The notes: generated by a model from the letters alone, not told the origin. A DNA stretch of 64,000 bases from Duganella sp. SG902 (GCF_013376005.1 NZ_JABMJK010000017.1:53394-117393); one strand, 5' to 3'; counted from the first letter of the stretch, positions 19,343 through 28,619 are shown. Program-made: numbers and translations.

Positions 19343-20440
19343 TCACCGATGACGCTGCACACTCATCAGGATACCGCCTCCGAGACCGAGGGTCATCAAG
19401 GCCGTGCCGCCATAGCTCATGAACGGCAGCGGCACGCCCACCACCGGAATAATCCCGCTCACCATGCCCATGTTGACGAAGGCGTAGGTGAAGTAAATCA
19501 TGGTGACGGCGCCGGCCAGCAGGCGTGTAAACAAGGTCGGCGCATTCATGGCGATGGTCAGGCCGCGCCAGATCAGTAGCAGGTACAGCACCATCAGCAC
19601 CAGGTTGCCAAGCAGGCCAAACTCCTCCGAGAACACGGCAAAGATAAAGTCGGTGGTGCGCTCGGGGATGAATTCCAGGTGGGCCTGGGTGCCGTGGGTC
19701 CAGCCCTTGCCAGTCACGCCGCCGGAGCCGATGGCGATCATCGACTGGATGATGTGGAAGCCCTTGCCCAGCGGGTCGTGATACGGATCGATCAGCGTCA
19801 GCACGCGGTCGCGCTGGTAGTCGTGCATCACGGCCCACAACAGTGGCAACGCGGCCGCCGCCAGGCCGGCCAGCACGCCCAGCGCGCGCCACGACAGGCC
19901 GCCGAGGAAGATCACGTAGGCGCCGGCCGCCGTCACCAGCAGCGCGGTGCCAAGGTCCGGCTGGCGCGCGATCAGGCCGGCCGGTATCGCCAGCAGCAGC
20001 GCGGCGATCACGTAGGTCTGCCAGCGCACATGTCCCTGCTCGCGCTGGAAGAACCACGCCAGCATCAGCGGCATCGCGATCTTCATCAACTCGGAAGGCT
20101 GGATCTGCGTGCCGACGTACAGCCAGCGGCGCGAGCCGCCCTTGATTACGCCAAACAGCGCCACCGCCACCAGCAGCGCCACGCCGACCGCGTACACCGG
20201 CACCGCCATCCGCATCATGGTCTGCGGCGGGATATTCGCCACGATCCACATCACCAGCACCGCCGCCGCGATATTGCGCAGCTGGTCCCACACCTTGCCC
20301 GGAATGGCGATGCCGGCCGAGTACAAGGTGATCAGGCCGACCGACAGCAGCACGCCGATGATCAGCGCCAGCGGCACATCGAACACCAGCACGTAGGGCT
20401 GCACACGCTGCCACAGCGAGCGTCCATCCGCAATCGCCAT
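19343..20440 (-). CDS. rodA: Rod shape-determining protein RodA, second (downstream) copy
   Basis: 365 residues, SEDS glycosyltransferase with about ten membrane helices; polymerises lipid II for side-wall growth together with a class B PBP. Conserved SEDS segments: RQPDLGTALLV, DPLGKGFHIIQS, FIFAVFSEEFGLLGN and PFMSYGGTALMTLG. It is a paralogue of the gene immediately upstream, roughly 70% identical by eye and nearly identical over the C-terminal half. Its ATG shares one base with the TGA of that gene (TGATG), so the two are translationally coupled. Both copies look intact. One may have a special partner or be a recent duplicate. Confidence 0.93.
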   Translation of the reverse strand: MAIADGRSLWQRVQPYVLVFDVPLALIIGVLLSVGLITLYSAGIAIPGKVWDQLRNIAAAVLVMWIVANIPPQTMMRMAVPVYAVGVALLVAVALFGVIKGGSRRWLYVGTQIQPSELMKIAMPLMLAWFFQREQGHVRWQTYVIAALLLAIPAGLIARQPDLGTALLVTAAGAYVIFLGGLSWRALGVLAGLAAAALPLLWAVMHDYQRDRVLTLIDPYHDPLGKGFHIIQSMIAIGSGGVTGKGWTHGTQAHLEFIPERTTDFIFAVFSEEFGLLGNLVLMVLYLLLIWRGLTIAMNAPTLFTRLLAGAVTMIYFTYAFVNMGMVSGIIPVVGVPLPFMSYGGTALMTLGLGGGILMSVQRHR

Positions 20441-21555
20441 CAGGTCTGCACCAGTTTGCGGTGGCGCTGGATGCTCATCAGGATGCCGGCGCCCAGACCC
20501 AGCGTCAGCAGCGCGGTGCCGCCATAGCTCATGAACGGCAGCGGCACGCCCACCACCGGCAGGATGCCGCTCACCATGCCCATGTTGACGAAGGCATAGG
20601 TGAAGTAAATCATGGTGACCGCGCCGGCCAGCAGGCGGGTAAAGAAGTTGGGCGCATTCCCGGCGATCATCAGGCCGCGGCCGATCAGCATCAGGTACAG
20701 CACCATCAGGATCAGGTTGCCGATCAGGCCAAATTCCTCCGAGTAGACCGCAAAGATAAAGTCGGTGGTGCGCTCGGGGATGAATTCGAGGTGGGCCTGG
20801 GTGCCGTGCGTCCAGCCCTTGCCGGTGACGCCGCCCGATCCCACCGCGATGGTGGATTGGATGATGTGGAAACCCTTGCCCAGCGGGTCCGAGGTCGGGT
20901 CGATCAGCGTCATCACGCGCTCGCGCTGGTAGTCGTGCAGCACCGACCAGATAATCGGCAGGCTGGCCGCGCCGGCCGCGAACAATCCCACCAGCGCCTT
21001 CCACGCCAGGCCGGCCAGGAAGATCACGCAGAAACCGGCCGCCACCACCAGCAACGCCGTGCCCAGGTCCGGCTGGCGCACGATCAGGCCCACCGGCACC
21101 GCCAGCAGCAGCGCCGCGATGGCATACGACTGCCACGTCAGGTGGCCGGCGCGGCTCTGGAAGAACCATGCCAGCATCAGCGGCGTGACGATCTTCATGA
21201 ATTCCGACGGCTGGATATCCACCACGCCAATGTGCAGCCAGCGCCGCGCGCCCAGCTTGATGGTGCCGAACAGCGCCACGCACACAAGCAGGAACACGCC
21301 GAAGGCGTATGCGGGAACGGCGATCCGCATCATCATCTGCGGCGAGATGTTCGCCACCAGCCACATGACGAAGAAGGACAGCAGGATGTTGCGTACCTGG
21401 TCCTCCATCTTGCCCGGGATGCCGATGCTGGCCGAATACAGGGTAATCATGCTCACCGTCAGCAGCATGATAATGATGAGCGTGAGCGGGCCGTCAAACA
21501 CGGTGAAGTAGGGTCGCATGCGACGCCACAGCGAACGTCTTTCGTGTATGCGCAT
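20440..21555 (-). CDS. rodA: Rod shape-determining protein RodA, first (upstream) copy
   Basis: 371 residues with the same SEDS architecture as the adjacent copy. Conserved segments are RQPDLGTALLV, the cytoplasmic/periplasmic loop with DPLGKGFHIIQS, and PFMSYGGTALLTLG. It lies 12 bases after mrdA (PBP2), the canonical position for rodA, so this copy is the best candidate for the standard elongasome subunit. It differs from the downstream copy mainly in the N-terminal helices and ends with a longer tail (RHRKLVQT). No frameshift or lost motif is visible. Confidence 0.95.
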   Translation of the reverse strand: MRIHERRSLWRRMRPYFTVFDGPLTLIIIMLLTVSMITLYSASIGIPGKMEDQVRNILLSFFVMWLVANISPQMMMRIAVPAYAFGVFLLVCVALFGTIKLGARRWLHIGVVDIQPSEFMKIVTPLMLAWFFQSRAGHLTWQSYAIAALLLAVPVGLIVRQPDLGTALLVVAAGFCVIFLAGLAWKALVGLFAAGAASLPIIWSVLHDYQRERVMTLIDPTSDPLGKGFHIIQSTIAVGSGGVTGKGWTHGTQAHLEFIPERTTDFIFAVYSEEFGLIGNLILMVLYLMLIGRGLMIAGNAPNFFTRLLAGAVTMIYFTYAFVNMGMVSGILPVVGVPLPFMSYGGTALLTLGLGAGILMSIQRHRKLVQT

Positions 21556-21567
21556 GATCGGAACTCC

Positions 21568-23616
21568 TTATTGTTTCTTCCGCACCGGCGCCACCGGCTG
21601 CGCGGCCGGCGCGGCGGCGGGCGTGGGCGGCGGCGCAGGCGGCGGCGCAGGCTCGCGGCGCGCTTCGGCCGCTGCGGCGGCGGCTTCGGCGGCCTCGGGA
21701 TCCTCGATCGGCACGAATTCCGCCGCGTCCTCCTTCGGCACCTTGGTGGTCTCCTTGTCGGTCGGACGCTTGCCCAACAGGTAGAAGTCGAGCGCCTTGC
21801 GCGCGATCGGCGCGGCGATCTCCGCGCCCCAGCCGGCGTTTTCCACCACCATGGCCACCACGATCTTCGGCTTGTCGGCCGGCGCGAAGGCGGTGTACAG
21901 AGCGTTGTCGCGCAGACGCTCGGCCAACGCGGCGGCGTTGTACTTCTCGTTGGCCTTGATGCCCACCACCTGCGCCGTGCCGGTCTTGCCGCCGGAGGTG
22001 TAGCCGGCGTTGGCGAAGGCGCGGTAGGCGGTGCCGCCCGGCTCACTGTTCACGCCCACCATGGCGCTCTTGATGATGTCGATGTTTTCCTGCTTGAGCG
22101 GGATGCGGTAACTTTCGCTCGGCACGGTGAGCTTGCGCGCGCGCGTGCCGCCGTCCTCGATGATCTTCACCAGGTGAGGCTTCATCACAATGCCGTTGTT
22201 GGCCAGGTTGGCCATGGCGTGGGCGATCTGCAGCGGGGTGTACGAGTTGTAGCCGGAGCCGTTGGACACCGAGATGGTGTCGCCGCCAACCCACTTGCCG
22301 GCGTTGCCCTTGAAGCGCTTGCGCTTCCACTCTTTCGACGGCAGCACGCCGGTCTTTTCGTTATCCAGGTCGATGCCGGTTTTTTCACCGAAGCCGAATG
22401 GCTTCATGAAGGTGGTGATGGCGTCGATGCCCATGTCGTTGCCGAGCTGGTAGTAGTACGTATTGCAGGACACGATGACCGAGCGGCGCAAATCGACGTT
22501 GCCGTGGCCGCCCACTTTATCGTCGCGGAACTTGTGGCCGCCGAGATAGAAGTAGCCGGGGTCCGGGTACGCGGTGGCCGGATTGCGCTTGCCCAGTTCC
22601 AGCGCGGCCAGCGCCATGAAGGGCTTGAAGGTGGAACCCGGCGCGTAGGTGCCGGACAGCGGACGGTTCACCATCGGCCGGTCCAGCGAGGTATTGAGTT
22701 CGTTCCAGCTTTGCGAGTCGATGCCGTCGACGAACAGGTTGGGGTCATAGCCGGGACGCGAGACGTAGGCCAGGATGTCGCCCGTCTCCGGTTCGATGGC
22801 GACGAAGGCGCCGCGCCATTCGCCAAACGCTTCTTCCACCACCTTTTGCAGTTCGATGTCGATCGACAGGATCAGGTTATTGCCCGGCGTGGCGGGCGTG
22901 CGCGACAGAGTGCGGATGGCGCGGCCGCCGGCCGATACTTCCACTTCCTCGTAGCCGGTCTGGCCGTGCAGCTGCTTTTCGTAGCTTTTTTCCAGGCCCT
23001 CTTTGCCGATATGGTCGGTGCCCTTGTAATTCGGGCCGTCGTCGGTGGCCTCGATGGCTTTCACTTCGTTCTGGTTGATGCGGCCGATGTAGCCGATCAC
23101 GTGCGAAGCGGTTTCGCCCAGCGGGTACTGGCGAAACAGGCGCGCCTGCACTTCCACGCCGGGAAAGCGGAAGCGCTGCGCGGTGAAGCGCGCCACTTCC
23201 TCGTCGGTCAGGCGGGTGCGCAGCGGCACGCTTTCAAAGCCTTTGGATTCATCCAGCAGCTTCTTGAAGCGCTTGCGGTCTTTTACGTCCACCGTCACCA
23301 GCTTGGACAGCTCGTCGATGGCTTCGTCCAGCGTGGTGTGCAGCTTGGACGGCGTGATCTCCAGCGTGAAGGCGGAGTAGTTGCGCGCCAGGACCACGCC
23401 GTTGCGGTCCAAAATCAGACCGCGGTTCGGCACGATGGGCACGATGGCGATGCGGTTCTCTTCCGCTTTCACGGCGAAGTCGCTGTACTTCACGACCTGC
23501 AGCCAGATGAAGCGCAGCAGCAGCATCGCGAAGCAGAAAAACACCAGTCCACCCAGCACCGTCAGGCGCAGGCGGAACTGCTGCAGTTCGCGCTGGTTGT
23601 CCTTAATTTCAGTCAT
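21568..23616 (-). CDS. mrdA: Penicillin-binding protein 2 (elongasome transpeptidase)
   Basis: 682 residues, class B PBP. It cross-links peptidoglycan in the side wall as partner of RodA. An N-terminal cytoplasmic tail and one membrane helix (about 20-42) precede the pedestal domain. The transpeptidase domain shows SxxK in APGSTFKPF, SxN in SVSNGSGYN and KTG in GGKTGTAQV. The last 60 residues are an Ala/Pro/Glu-rich tail ending in RKKQ, longer than in E. coli and probably disordered. It lies between mreD (20-base gap) and the first rodA. Confidence 0.96.
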   Translation of the reverse strand: MTEIKDNQRELQQFRLRLTVLGGLVFFCFAMLLLRFIWLQVVKYSDFAVKAEENRIAIVPIVPNRGLILDRNGVVLARNYSAFTLEITPSKLHTTLDEAIDELSKLVTVDVKDRKRFKKLLDESKGFESVPLRTRLTDEEVARFTAQRFRFPGVEVQARLFRQYPLGETASHVIGYIGRINQNEVKAIEATDDGPNYKGTDHIGKEGLEKSYEKQLHGQTGYEEVEVSAGGRAIRTLSRTPATPGNNLILSIDIELQKVVEEAFGEWRGAFVAIEPETGDILAYVSRPGYDPNLFVDGIDSQSWNELNTSLDRPMVNRPLSGTYAPGSTFKPFMALAALELGKRNPATAYPDPGYFYLGGHKFRDDKVGGHGNVDLRRSVIVSCNTYYYQLGNDMGIDAITTFMKPFGFGEKTGIDLDNEKTGVLPSKEWKRKRFKGNAGKWVGGDTISVSNGSGYNSYTPLQIAHAMANLANNGIVMKPHLVKIIEDGGTRARKLTVPSESYRIPLKQENIDIIKSAMVGVNSEPGGTAYRAFANAGYTSGGKTGTAQVVGIKANEKYNAAALAERLRDNALYTAFAPADKPKIVVAMVVENAGWGAEIAAPIARKALDFYLLGKRPTDKETTKVPKEDAAEFVPIEDPEAAEAAAAAAEARREPAPPPAPPPTPAAAPAAQPVAPVRKKQ

Positions 23617-23636
23617 GCTATCGACGCGGTATCAAA

Positions 23637-24149
23637 TCAGATCGGGCGGGTATGGTCGCGGTCCACCGCGCGGCGTTGTGGCGCCAGCAGCAGCCAGGTG
23701 GTCAGCGGCCATAGGGCCGACGCCACCACGCTTTCGATGAAGTAGAACCAGCCTGGGAATTTGCCGGACACGAAGAAGCGCACCACCAGTTGTACCGACT
23801 GCGCCATCAGCAACAGCGGGAACACGTGCATGGCCTGGGTCCAGATCGGGAACCACAGCACCCGGCGGTGCAGCATGATGGCGAAGTACGACAGCAATGT
23901 GTACGACAGCGCGTTCTCGCCCAGCAGTGTGGCGTCGTGCACGTCCATCAGCAGGCCGAGGAAGAAAGCGGTGCCGATGCCGACCTTGCGCGGCTGGTGC
24001 ACACCCCAAAACACCAGCACCAGCGCCACGAAGTCCGGCACGCCGATGAACTGGCCCCAAGGCAGCAGGTTCAGAAGAAAGGCGCAGAACAGGCTGAAGG
24101 CGATGAACAGCGGGCTGACCGGCAGCAGGATGTAATGCGGACGATTCAT
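23637..24149 (-). CDS. mreD: Rod shape-determining protein MreD
   Basis: 170 residues, five to six predicted membrane helices, matching the MreD family in size and in features such as FLLNLLPW, ALVLVFWGVHQPRKVGIGTAFFLGLLMDV. An inner-membrane component of the Rod complex linking MreC to PBP2/RodA. Its ATG overlaps the mreC stop by ATGA, so translation is coupled. Confidence 0.93.
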   Translation of the reverse strand: MNRPHYILLPVSPLFIAFSLFCAFLLNLLPWGQFIGVPDFVALVLVFWGVHQPRKVGIGTAFFLGLLMDVHDATLLGENALSYTLLSYFAIMLHRRVLWFPIWTQAMHVFPLLLMAQSVQLVVRFFVSGKFPGWFYFIESVVASALWPLTTWLLLAPQRRAVDRDHTRPI

Positions 24150-25351
24150 CGTGCCGGCTCCTTGGATTGATTGGCGTGCGGCGCGGCCGGTGCGCCAGCT
24201 GGCGCGGCGGCGGCGGACTTGGTGCCCGTGGCTGCGGGGCCGGCGGCTGGCGCGACGGCGGACTTGGCGCCGGCAGCCGCTTGACCGGTGGCTGGCGCGG
24301 TCGCGGCGCCTGCGGCATCGGTGGCGGCAGGCTTGGGCGCGGGCGGCGGCATCACGGGCATCAGGCCGGGGGCGCCATTCGCGGCCGGCGCGGCGGCCGG
24401 CACGGCGCCGGCGGCTGCCGGCTGGCCCTCCTCTTTCGGCACATCCTTGATCGGCGCCATCTTGTTATTGTGCTTGCGCGGCGCGCGCGGCTCCTCATCC
24501 GCCGGACGTGGAGGCATGTCCGGCGTCGACATCAGGATCAGCAGCTGCGTGTTGTTCATGATGCCGGCCAGCGGCTGGCAGATCACACCGCCGAACGAGC
24601 CGCCGGCGCTGTTTTCCACCTGCGTCACGCGCGCCACCGCCAGCCCGGCCGGATACACGCCGTCCAGGCCCGAGGTGACCACGATATCGCCCACCTGAAT
24701 ATCCGCATTCGGCGCCGTGAAGCGCAGTTCCAGATTACCGGCCTTGCCGCGTCCATAGGCCACGGACCGCAAGCCATTGCGCAGCAGCTGCACCGGAATC
24801 GCCTGCTCCTTGTCGGACAACAGGGTCACCTCGGAGGTGAACGGGAACACCCGCGTCACCTGCCCTACCACGCCCTGGTTGTCGATCACCGGCAAACCCA
24901 GCGTCACATCATGGCGCGTGCCGCGATCGAGAATGATCTTGCGGCTGTTGACGTCGCGCGCATCGTACAGCACATCGGCCAGCATCGACTTCACCGGCAG
25001 ATGCTGGCGCGCCTCCAGCAGGCGGCGCAGCTGCGCGTTCTCGGCGGCCTGCAACTGCGCCTGCTGCAAAGCCTGCGAACTGAGGATCTGCTGGCGGCGC
25101 AGCTCGCGCACCTGCTTTTCCATCGACGACAAGGTGGAGAAATAATCGCCGACGCCGTAGATGGCGTCGCGCGGCAGCAAGGCCGCCATTTGCAGCGGAT
25201 ACAGCACGGTGCCGGCCACCTGGCGCACCGTGGTCAGGGTTCGCATATGCGAATCGACCAGCAGCAGTGCAATCGATATGCACGCGAACACCGTCATCTT
25301 GACCCGCGCCGAGGCGCCTTGCTTGAAAAGTGGCGGAGGACTGTATTCCAT
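24146..25351 (-). CDS. mreC: Rod shape-determining protein MreC
   Basis: 401 residues. One N-terminal membrane helix (about 20-38), a coiled coil (about 75-115) and a double beta-barrel periplasmic domain (about 120-275; VLYDARDVNSRKIILDRGTRHDV, VVGQVTRVFPFTSEVTLLSD) are characteristic. MreC activates PBP2 in the elongasome. The last 120 residues are an unusually long Ala/Pro low-complexity tail with near-repeats of AGPAATGTKSA type. The ATG at 25351 (MEYSPPPLF) is chosen over a TTG nine bases upstream. Confidence 0.93.
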   Translation of the reverse strand: MEYSPPPLFKQGASARVKMTVFACISIALLLVDSHMRTLTTVRQVAGTVLYPLQMAALLPRDAIYGVGDYFSTLSSMEKQVRELRRQQILSSQALQQAQLQAAENAQLRRLLEARQHLPVKSMLADVLYDARDVNSRKIILDRGTRHDVTLGLPVIDNQGVVGQVTRVFPFTSEVTLLSDKEQAIPVQLLRNGLRSVAYGRGKAGNLELRFTAPNADIQVGDIVVTSGLDGVYPAGLAVARVTQVENSAGGSFGGVICQPLAGIMNNTQLLILMSTPDMPPRPADEEPRAPRKHNNKMAPIKDVPKEEGQPAAAGAVPAAAPAANGAPGLMPVMPPPAPKPAATDAAGAATAPATGQAAAGAKSAVAPAAGPAATGTKSAAAAPAGAPAAPHANQSKEPAR

Positions 25352-25367
25352 GACTTCCAATAAGCAT

Positions 25368-25395
25368 CGGGGCCGCTGTTTCGCGGCCCCGTTTT
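25368..25395. terminator. GC-rich stem-loop between mreB and mreC
   Basis: A perfect 9-bp stem, CGGGGCCGC (25368-25376) and GCGGCCCCG (25383-25391), closes a 6-base loop and is followed on the plus strand by TTTT. The genes here run on the minus strand, where no T-run follows, so for mreB-mreC mRNA it would be a processing or partial attenuation element, while on the plus strand it could terminate antisense transcripts. Confidence 0.55.
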
Positions 25396-25402
25396 AGTCA
25401 GA

Positions 25403-26446
25403 TCATTCGTAGGAGAAGATCGAACCCAGTTGGTCCATCCGCTCCAGCGCCATGCCGGAGCCGCGCACCACGCAGGTCAGCGGATCTTCCGCCACCAGCA
25501 CCGGCAGGCCGGTTTCCTCCATCAGCAGGCGATCCAGGTCGCGCAGCAGCGCGCCGCCGCCGGTCAGCATCATGCCTTTTTCCGCGATGTCCGCGCCCAG
25601 TTCCGGCGGGGTCTGTTCCAGCGCGTTCTTCACGGCCGAGACGATGTTGTTCAGCGGGTCGGTCAGCGCCTCCAGGATCTCGTTGGACGAGATGGTGAAC
25701 GAGCGCGGAATACCTTCCGACAGGTTGCGGCCCTTGACTTCCATCTCCTTGACTTCGGAGCCTGGGAAGGCCGAACCGATGGCTTTCTTGATCGCTTCCG
25801 CAGTCTGCTCGCCGATCAGCATGCCGTAGTTGCGGCGGATGTAGTTGACGATGGCTTCATCGAACTTGTCGCCGCCGACGCGCACCGAACCTTTGTACAC
25901 CATGCCGCCCAGCGAGATGATGCCCACCTCGGTGGTGCCGCCGCCGATGTCGACCACCATCGAGCCGGTGGCGTCGGAGACCGGCAGGCCGGCGCCGATG
26001 GCTGCCGCCATCGGCTCTTCGATCAGGTACACCTGCGAGGCGCCGGCGCCCAGCGCCGATTCGCGGATCGCGCGGCGTTCCACCTGGGTCGAGCCGCACG
26101 GCACGCAGATGATGATGCGTGGCGATGGACGGAAGAATTTGGAGTCGTGCACCATGCGGATGAACTGCTTCAGCATTTGCTCGGTGACGGTGAAGTCGGC
26201 GATCACGCCGTCTTTCATCGGGCGGATCGCCTCGATATTGCCAGGCACCTTGCCCAGCATCTGCTTTGCTTCTTTACCAACCGCTTGAATGGTCTTCTTG
26301 CCATTCGGGCCGCCTTCCTGGCGGATCGCCACCACCGAAGGTTCATCCAGAACGATGCCTTGGCCGCGGACGTAGATCAAAGTATTGGCCGTGCCCAAGT
26401 CAATGGCCAGGTCGGAGGAAATGTAACGACGTAAAAAACCAAACAT
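25403..26446 (-). CDS. mreB: Rod shape-determining actin homologue MreB
   Basis: 347 residues, the standard length. It polymerises on the inner membrane and positions the elongasome. Actin-fold motifs: DLGTANTLIYV (phosphate 1), VVDIGGGTTEVGIISLGG (phosphate 2) and GGGALLRDLDRLL (adenosine). An amphipathic N-terminus (MFGFLRRYIS) allows membrane binding. It is the first gene of the minus-strand rod cluster; AGGACAC lies upstream of the ATG. The 252 bases to gatC (26447-26698) hold the divergent promoters and no gene. Confidence 0.97.
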   Translation of the reverse strand: MFGFLRRYISSDLAIDLGTANTLIYVRGQGIVLDEPSVVAIRQEGGPNGKKTIQAVGKEAKQMLGKVPGNIEAIRPMKDGVIADFTVTEQMLKQFIRMVHDSKFFRPSPRIIICVPCGSTQVERRAIRESALGAGASQVYLIEEPMAAAIGAGLPVSDATGSMVVDIGGGTTEVGIISLGGMVYKGSVRVGGDKFDEAIVNYIRRNYGMLIGEQTAEAIKKAIGSAFPGSEVKEMEVKGRNLSEGIPRSFTISSNEILEALTDPLNNIVSAVKNALEQTPPELGADIAEKGMMLTGGGALLRDLDRLLMEETGLPVLVAEDPLTCVVRGSGMALERMDQLGSIFSYE

Positions 26447-26698
26447 TAAAGTGTCCTGTGGCGCTACCAGTGTGCGCGTAAACCGTTAAGTGAAAATTCT
26501 GTCCGAATGCGGCGGCAGCAATGATTCGGCGCCGACAACGCATCAACCCGCCATTCTACCTTATAATTTGACTGCGATTTATCCAAAATCCATCCAAAAG
26601 TGCAGTGCCCGAGCCCGCGATTTAAGCGGCATTCGTCGCTAGTTGAAGACGAATAGGCAGATATTCAAGTTTTTATCAATATTACAATTAACCGCGCC

Positions 26699-27001
26699 AT
26701 GTCCCTGACCTTATCCGACGTAACCCGCATTGCCAAACTGGCCCAACTTGAGATGAGCGAGCAGCAGGCCGCCACGGCGCTGGACCAGCTCAATGGCATT
26801 TTTGCGCTGGCCGAGCAGATGCAGGCGGTCGACACCGAAGGCGTTGCCCCGCTGAGCCACCCGCTGGCGGCGCACATGAACAACATCGCCCTGCGCCTGC
26901 GCGAAGACGTGGCCAGCGAACCGAATCGCCGCGACGACTATCAAACCGTGGCGCCGAAGACCCAGGACGGCTTGTACCTGGTGCCGAAAGTGATCGAGTA
27001 A
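26699..27001 (+). CDS. gatC: Asp/Glu-tRNA amidotransferase subunit C
   Basis: 100 residues, the small stabilising subunit of GatCAB, which converts Glu-tRNA(Gln) and/or Asp-tRNA(Asn) to the correct amidated form. Family features: DVTRIAKLAQLEMS near the start and the C-terminal LREDVASEPNRRDDYQTVAPKTQDGLYLVPKVIE that wraps GatA. No clear Shine-Dalgarno precedes the ATG. It is divergent from mreB and separated from gatA by a palindromic repeat. Confidence 0.95.
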   Translation: MSLTLSDVTRIAKLAQLEMSEQQAATALDQLNGIFALAEQMQAVDTEGVAPLSHPLAAHMNNIALRLREDVASEPNRRDDYQTVAPKTQDGLYLVPKVIE

Positions 27002-27010
27002 AAAACACCA

Positions 27011-27090
27011 CGTCATGCCGGCGCAGGCCGGGATCCATGCTGAGCATCCAGGCTCGCGTTCTATGGATTCCGGCCTCCGCCGGAATGACG
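27011..27090. repeat. REP-like palindromic dispersed repeat, copy 2
   Basis: Two inverted arms (about 27011-27044 and 27055-27090) share the core GGATTCCGGCCTCCGCCGG with the copy at 3500-3588. Here the element lies inside an operon, between gatC and gatA, rather than between convergent genes. It would form a hairpin in the gatCAB message and might affect the ratio of GatC to GatAB; that effect is inference. Confidence 0.8.
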
Positions 27091-27121
27091 CTGACGACGC
27101 AACGAATTCAACTGAACCACC

Positions 27122-28594
27122 ATGCACACCAAAACCATTAAAGAGCTGTCCGCACTCCTGCAGAGCAAAGCGATTTCCGCCACCGAACTGGCCACGCACT
27201 TCCTCGACCGTATCGAGAAAAGCGATCTGAACGCCTTCCTGCACGTGGAGCGCGAACTGACCCTGGCGCAAGCCGCCGAAGCCGACGCGCGCATCGCCGC
27301 CGGCACCGCCACCCCGCTGACCGGCGTGCCGATCGCCCACAAGGACATCTTCGTCACCAAGGGCTGGCGCTCGACCGCCGGTTCGAAAATGCTGGCCAAC
27401 TACGTCAGCCCATTCGACGCCACCGTGGTCGAGAAGTTCCGCAAAGCCGGCATGGTCACCCTGGGCAAGCTGAATTGCGACGAATTCGCCATGGGCTCGG
27501 CCAACGAGAACTCGGCCTTCGGCGCGGTGAAAAACCCGTGGGACAAGAGCGCCGTGCCGGGCGGCTCGTCGGGCGGCTCGGCAGCGGCCATCGCCGCGCG
27601 CCTGTCGCCAGCCGTCACCGGCACCGACACCGGCGGCTCGATCCGCCAGCCGGCCGCCTTCTGCGGCATCACCGGCATCAAGCCGACCTACGGCCGCGTA
27701 TCGCGCTTCGGCATGATCGCGTTTGCCTCGTCGCTGGACCAGGGCGGCCCGATGGCGCAAACCGCCGAGGATTGCGCCCTGCTGCTGAACGCCATGGCCG
27801 GCTTCGACGAACGCGACTCGACCTCGCTGACGCCGGAACTGGGCGGCGTGGACGAAGACTTCACCCGCGAACTGGGCCAGCCGCTGACCGGCCTGCGCAT
27901 CGGCGTGCCGAAGGAATACTTCGGTGAAGGCCTGTCGAAAGACGTGGAAGACGCCGTGCGCGCCGCGCTGGCCAAGTACGTCGAACTGGGCGCGACGCTG
28001 GTGGATGTCTCGCTGCCGAATACCGCGCTGTCGATCCCGGCCTATTACATGATCGCGCCGGCCGAAGCCTCGTCCAACCTGTCGCGCTTTGACGGTGTGC
28101 GCTACGGCTTCCGCGCCGAAGGCTACAAGGACCTGCAGGACATGTACCGCAAGACCCGCGACCAGGGCTTCGGTCCTGAGGTCAAGCGCCGCATCATGGT
28201 CGGCACCTATGTGCTGTGCCATGGCTACTACGACGCCTACTACCTGAAGGCGCAGAAGATCCGCCGCCTGATCGCGCAGGATTTCGAGAAGGTGCTGAAC
28301 GGCCCGGACGCCGTGTGCGATGTCATCATGGGCCCGGTGGCGCCAACCGTGGCGTGGGATCTGGGCGACAAGTCGGACGACCCGGTGGCCGCCTACCTGG
28401 CCGACATCTACACCCTGTCCACCAGCCTGGCCGGCCTGCCTGGCATGTCGATCCCGGTGGGCTTCGGCGCGAAGAATCGCCCGGTCGGCCTGCAGATCAT
28501 CGGCAAGCACTTTGGTGAAGCCAAGCTGCTGAATGTGGCGCACGCCTACCAGCAAGCGACCGACTGGCACACCCGCGCTCCGGCCGGCATCTAA
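27122..28594 (+). CDS. gatA: Asp/Glu-tRNA amidotransferase subunit A
   Basis: 490 residues, the glutaminase subunit of GatCAB and member of the amidase signature family. The Ser-cisSer-Lys catalytic triad is present: Lys in PIAHKDIFVTKG, Ser in the GGSSGGSAAA loop, and Ser in TDTGGSIRQPA. It releases ammonia from glutamine that travels to GatB. The ATG at 27122 follows the palindromic repeat by about 30 bases; gatB starts 25 bases downstream. Confidence 0.97.
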   Translation: MHTKTIKELSALLQSKAISATELATHFLDRIEKSDLNAFLHVERELTLAQAAEADARIAAGTATPLTGVPIAHKDIFVTKGWRSTAGSKMLANYVSPFDATVVEKFRKAGMVTLGKLNCDEFAMGSANENSAFGAVKNPWDKSAVPGGSSGGSAAAIAARLSPAVTGTDTGGSIRQPAAFCGITGIKPTYGRVSRFGMIAFASSLDQGGPMAQTAEDCALLLNAMAGFDERDSTSLTPELGGVDEDFTRELGQPLTGLRIGVPKEYFGEGLSKDVEDAVRAALAKYVELGATLVDVSLPNTALSIPAYYMIAPAEASSNLSRFDGVRYGFRAEGYKDLQDMYRKTRDQGFGPEVKRRIMVGTYVLCHGYYDAYYLKAQKIRRLIAQDFEKVLNGPDAVCDVIMGPVAPTVAWDLGDKSDDPVAAYLADIYTLSTSLAGLPGMSIPVGFGAKNRPVGLQIIGKHFGEAKLLNVAHAYQQATDWHTRAPAGI

Positions 28595-28619
28595 GAACAA
28601 CGAATACAGCGAGAATCAT

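Noticed and set aside
20461..23745. A 1094-codon plus-strand open frame opposite rodA and mrdA.
   Set aside because: Shadow of well-identified minus-strand genes; no motif or start signals.
26711..28600. A 629-codon minus-strand frame opposite gatC and gatA.
   Set aside because: Runs through the palindromic repeat and mirrors gatCA; no family match.
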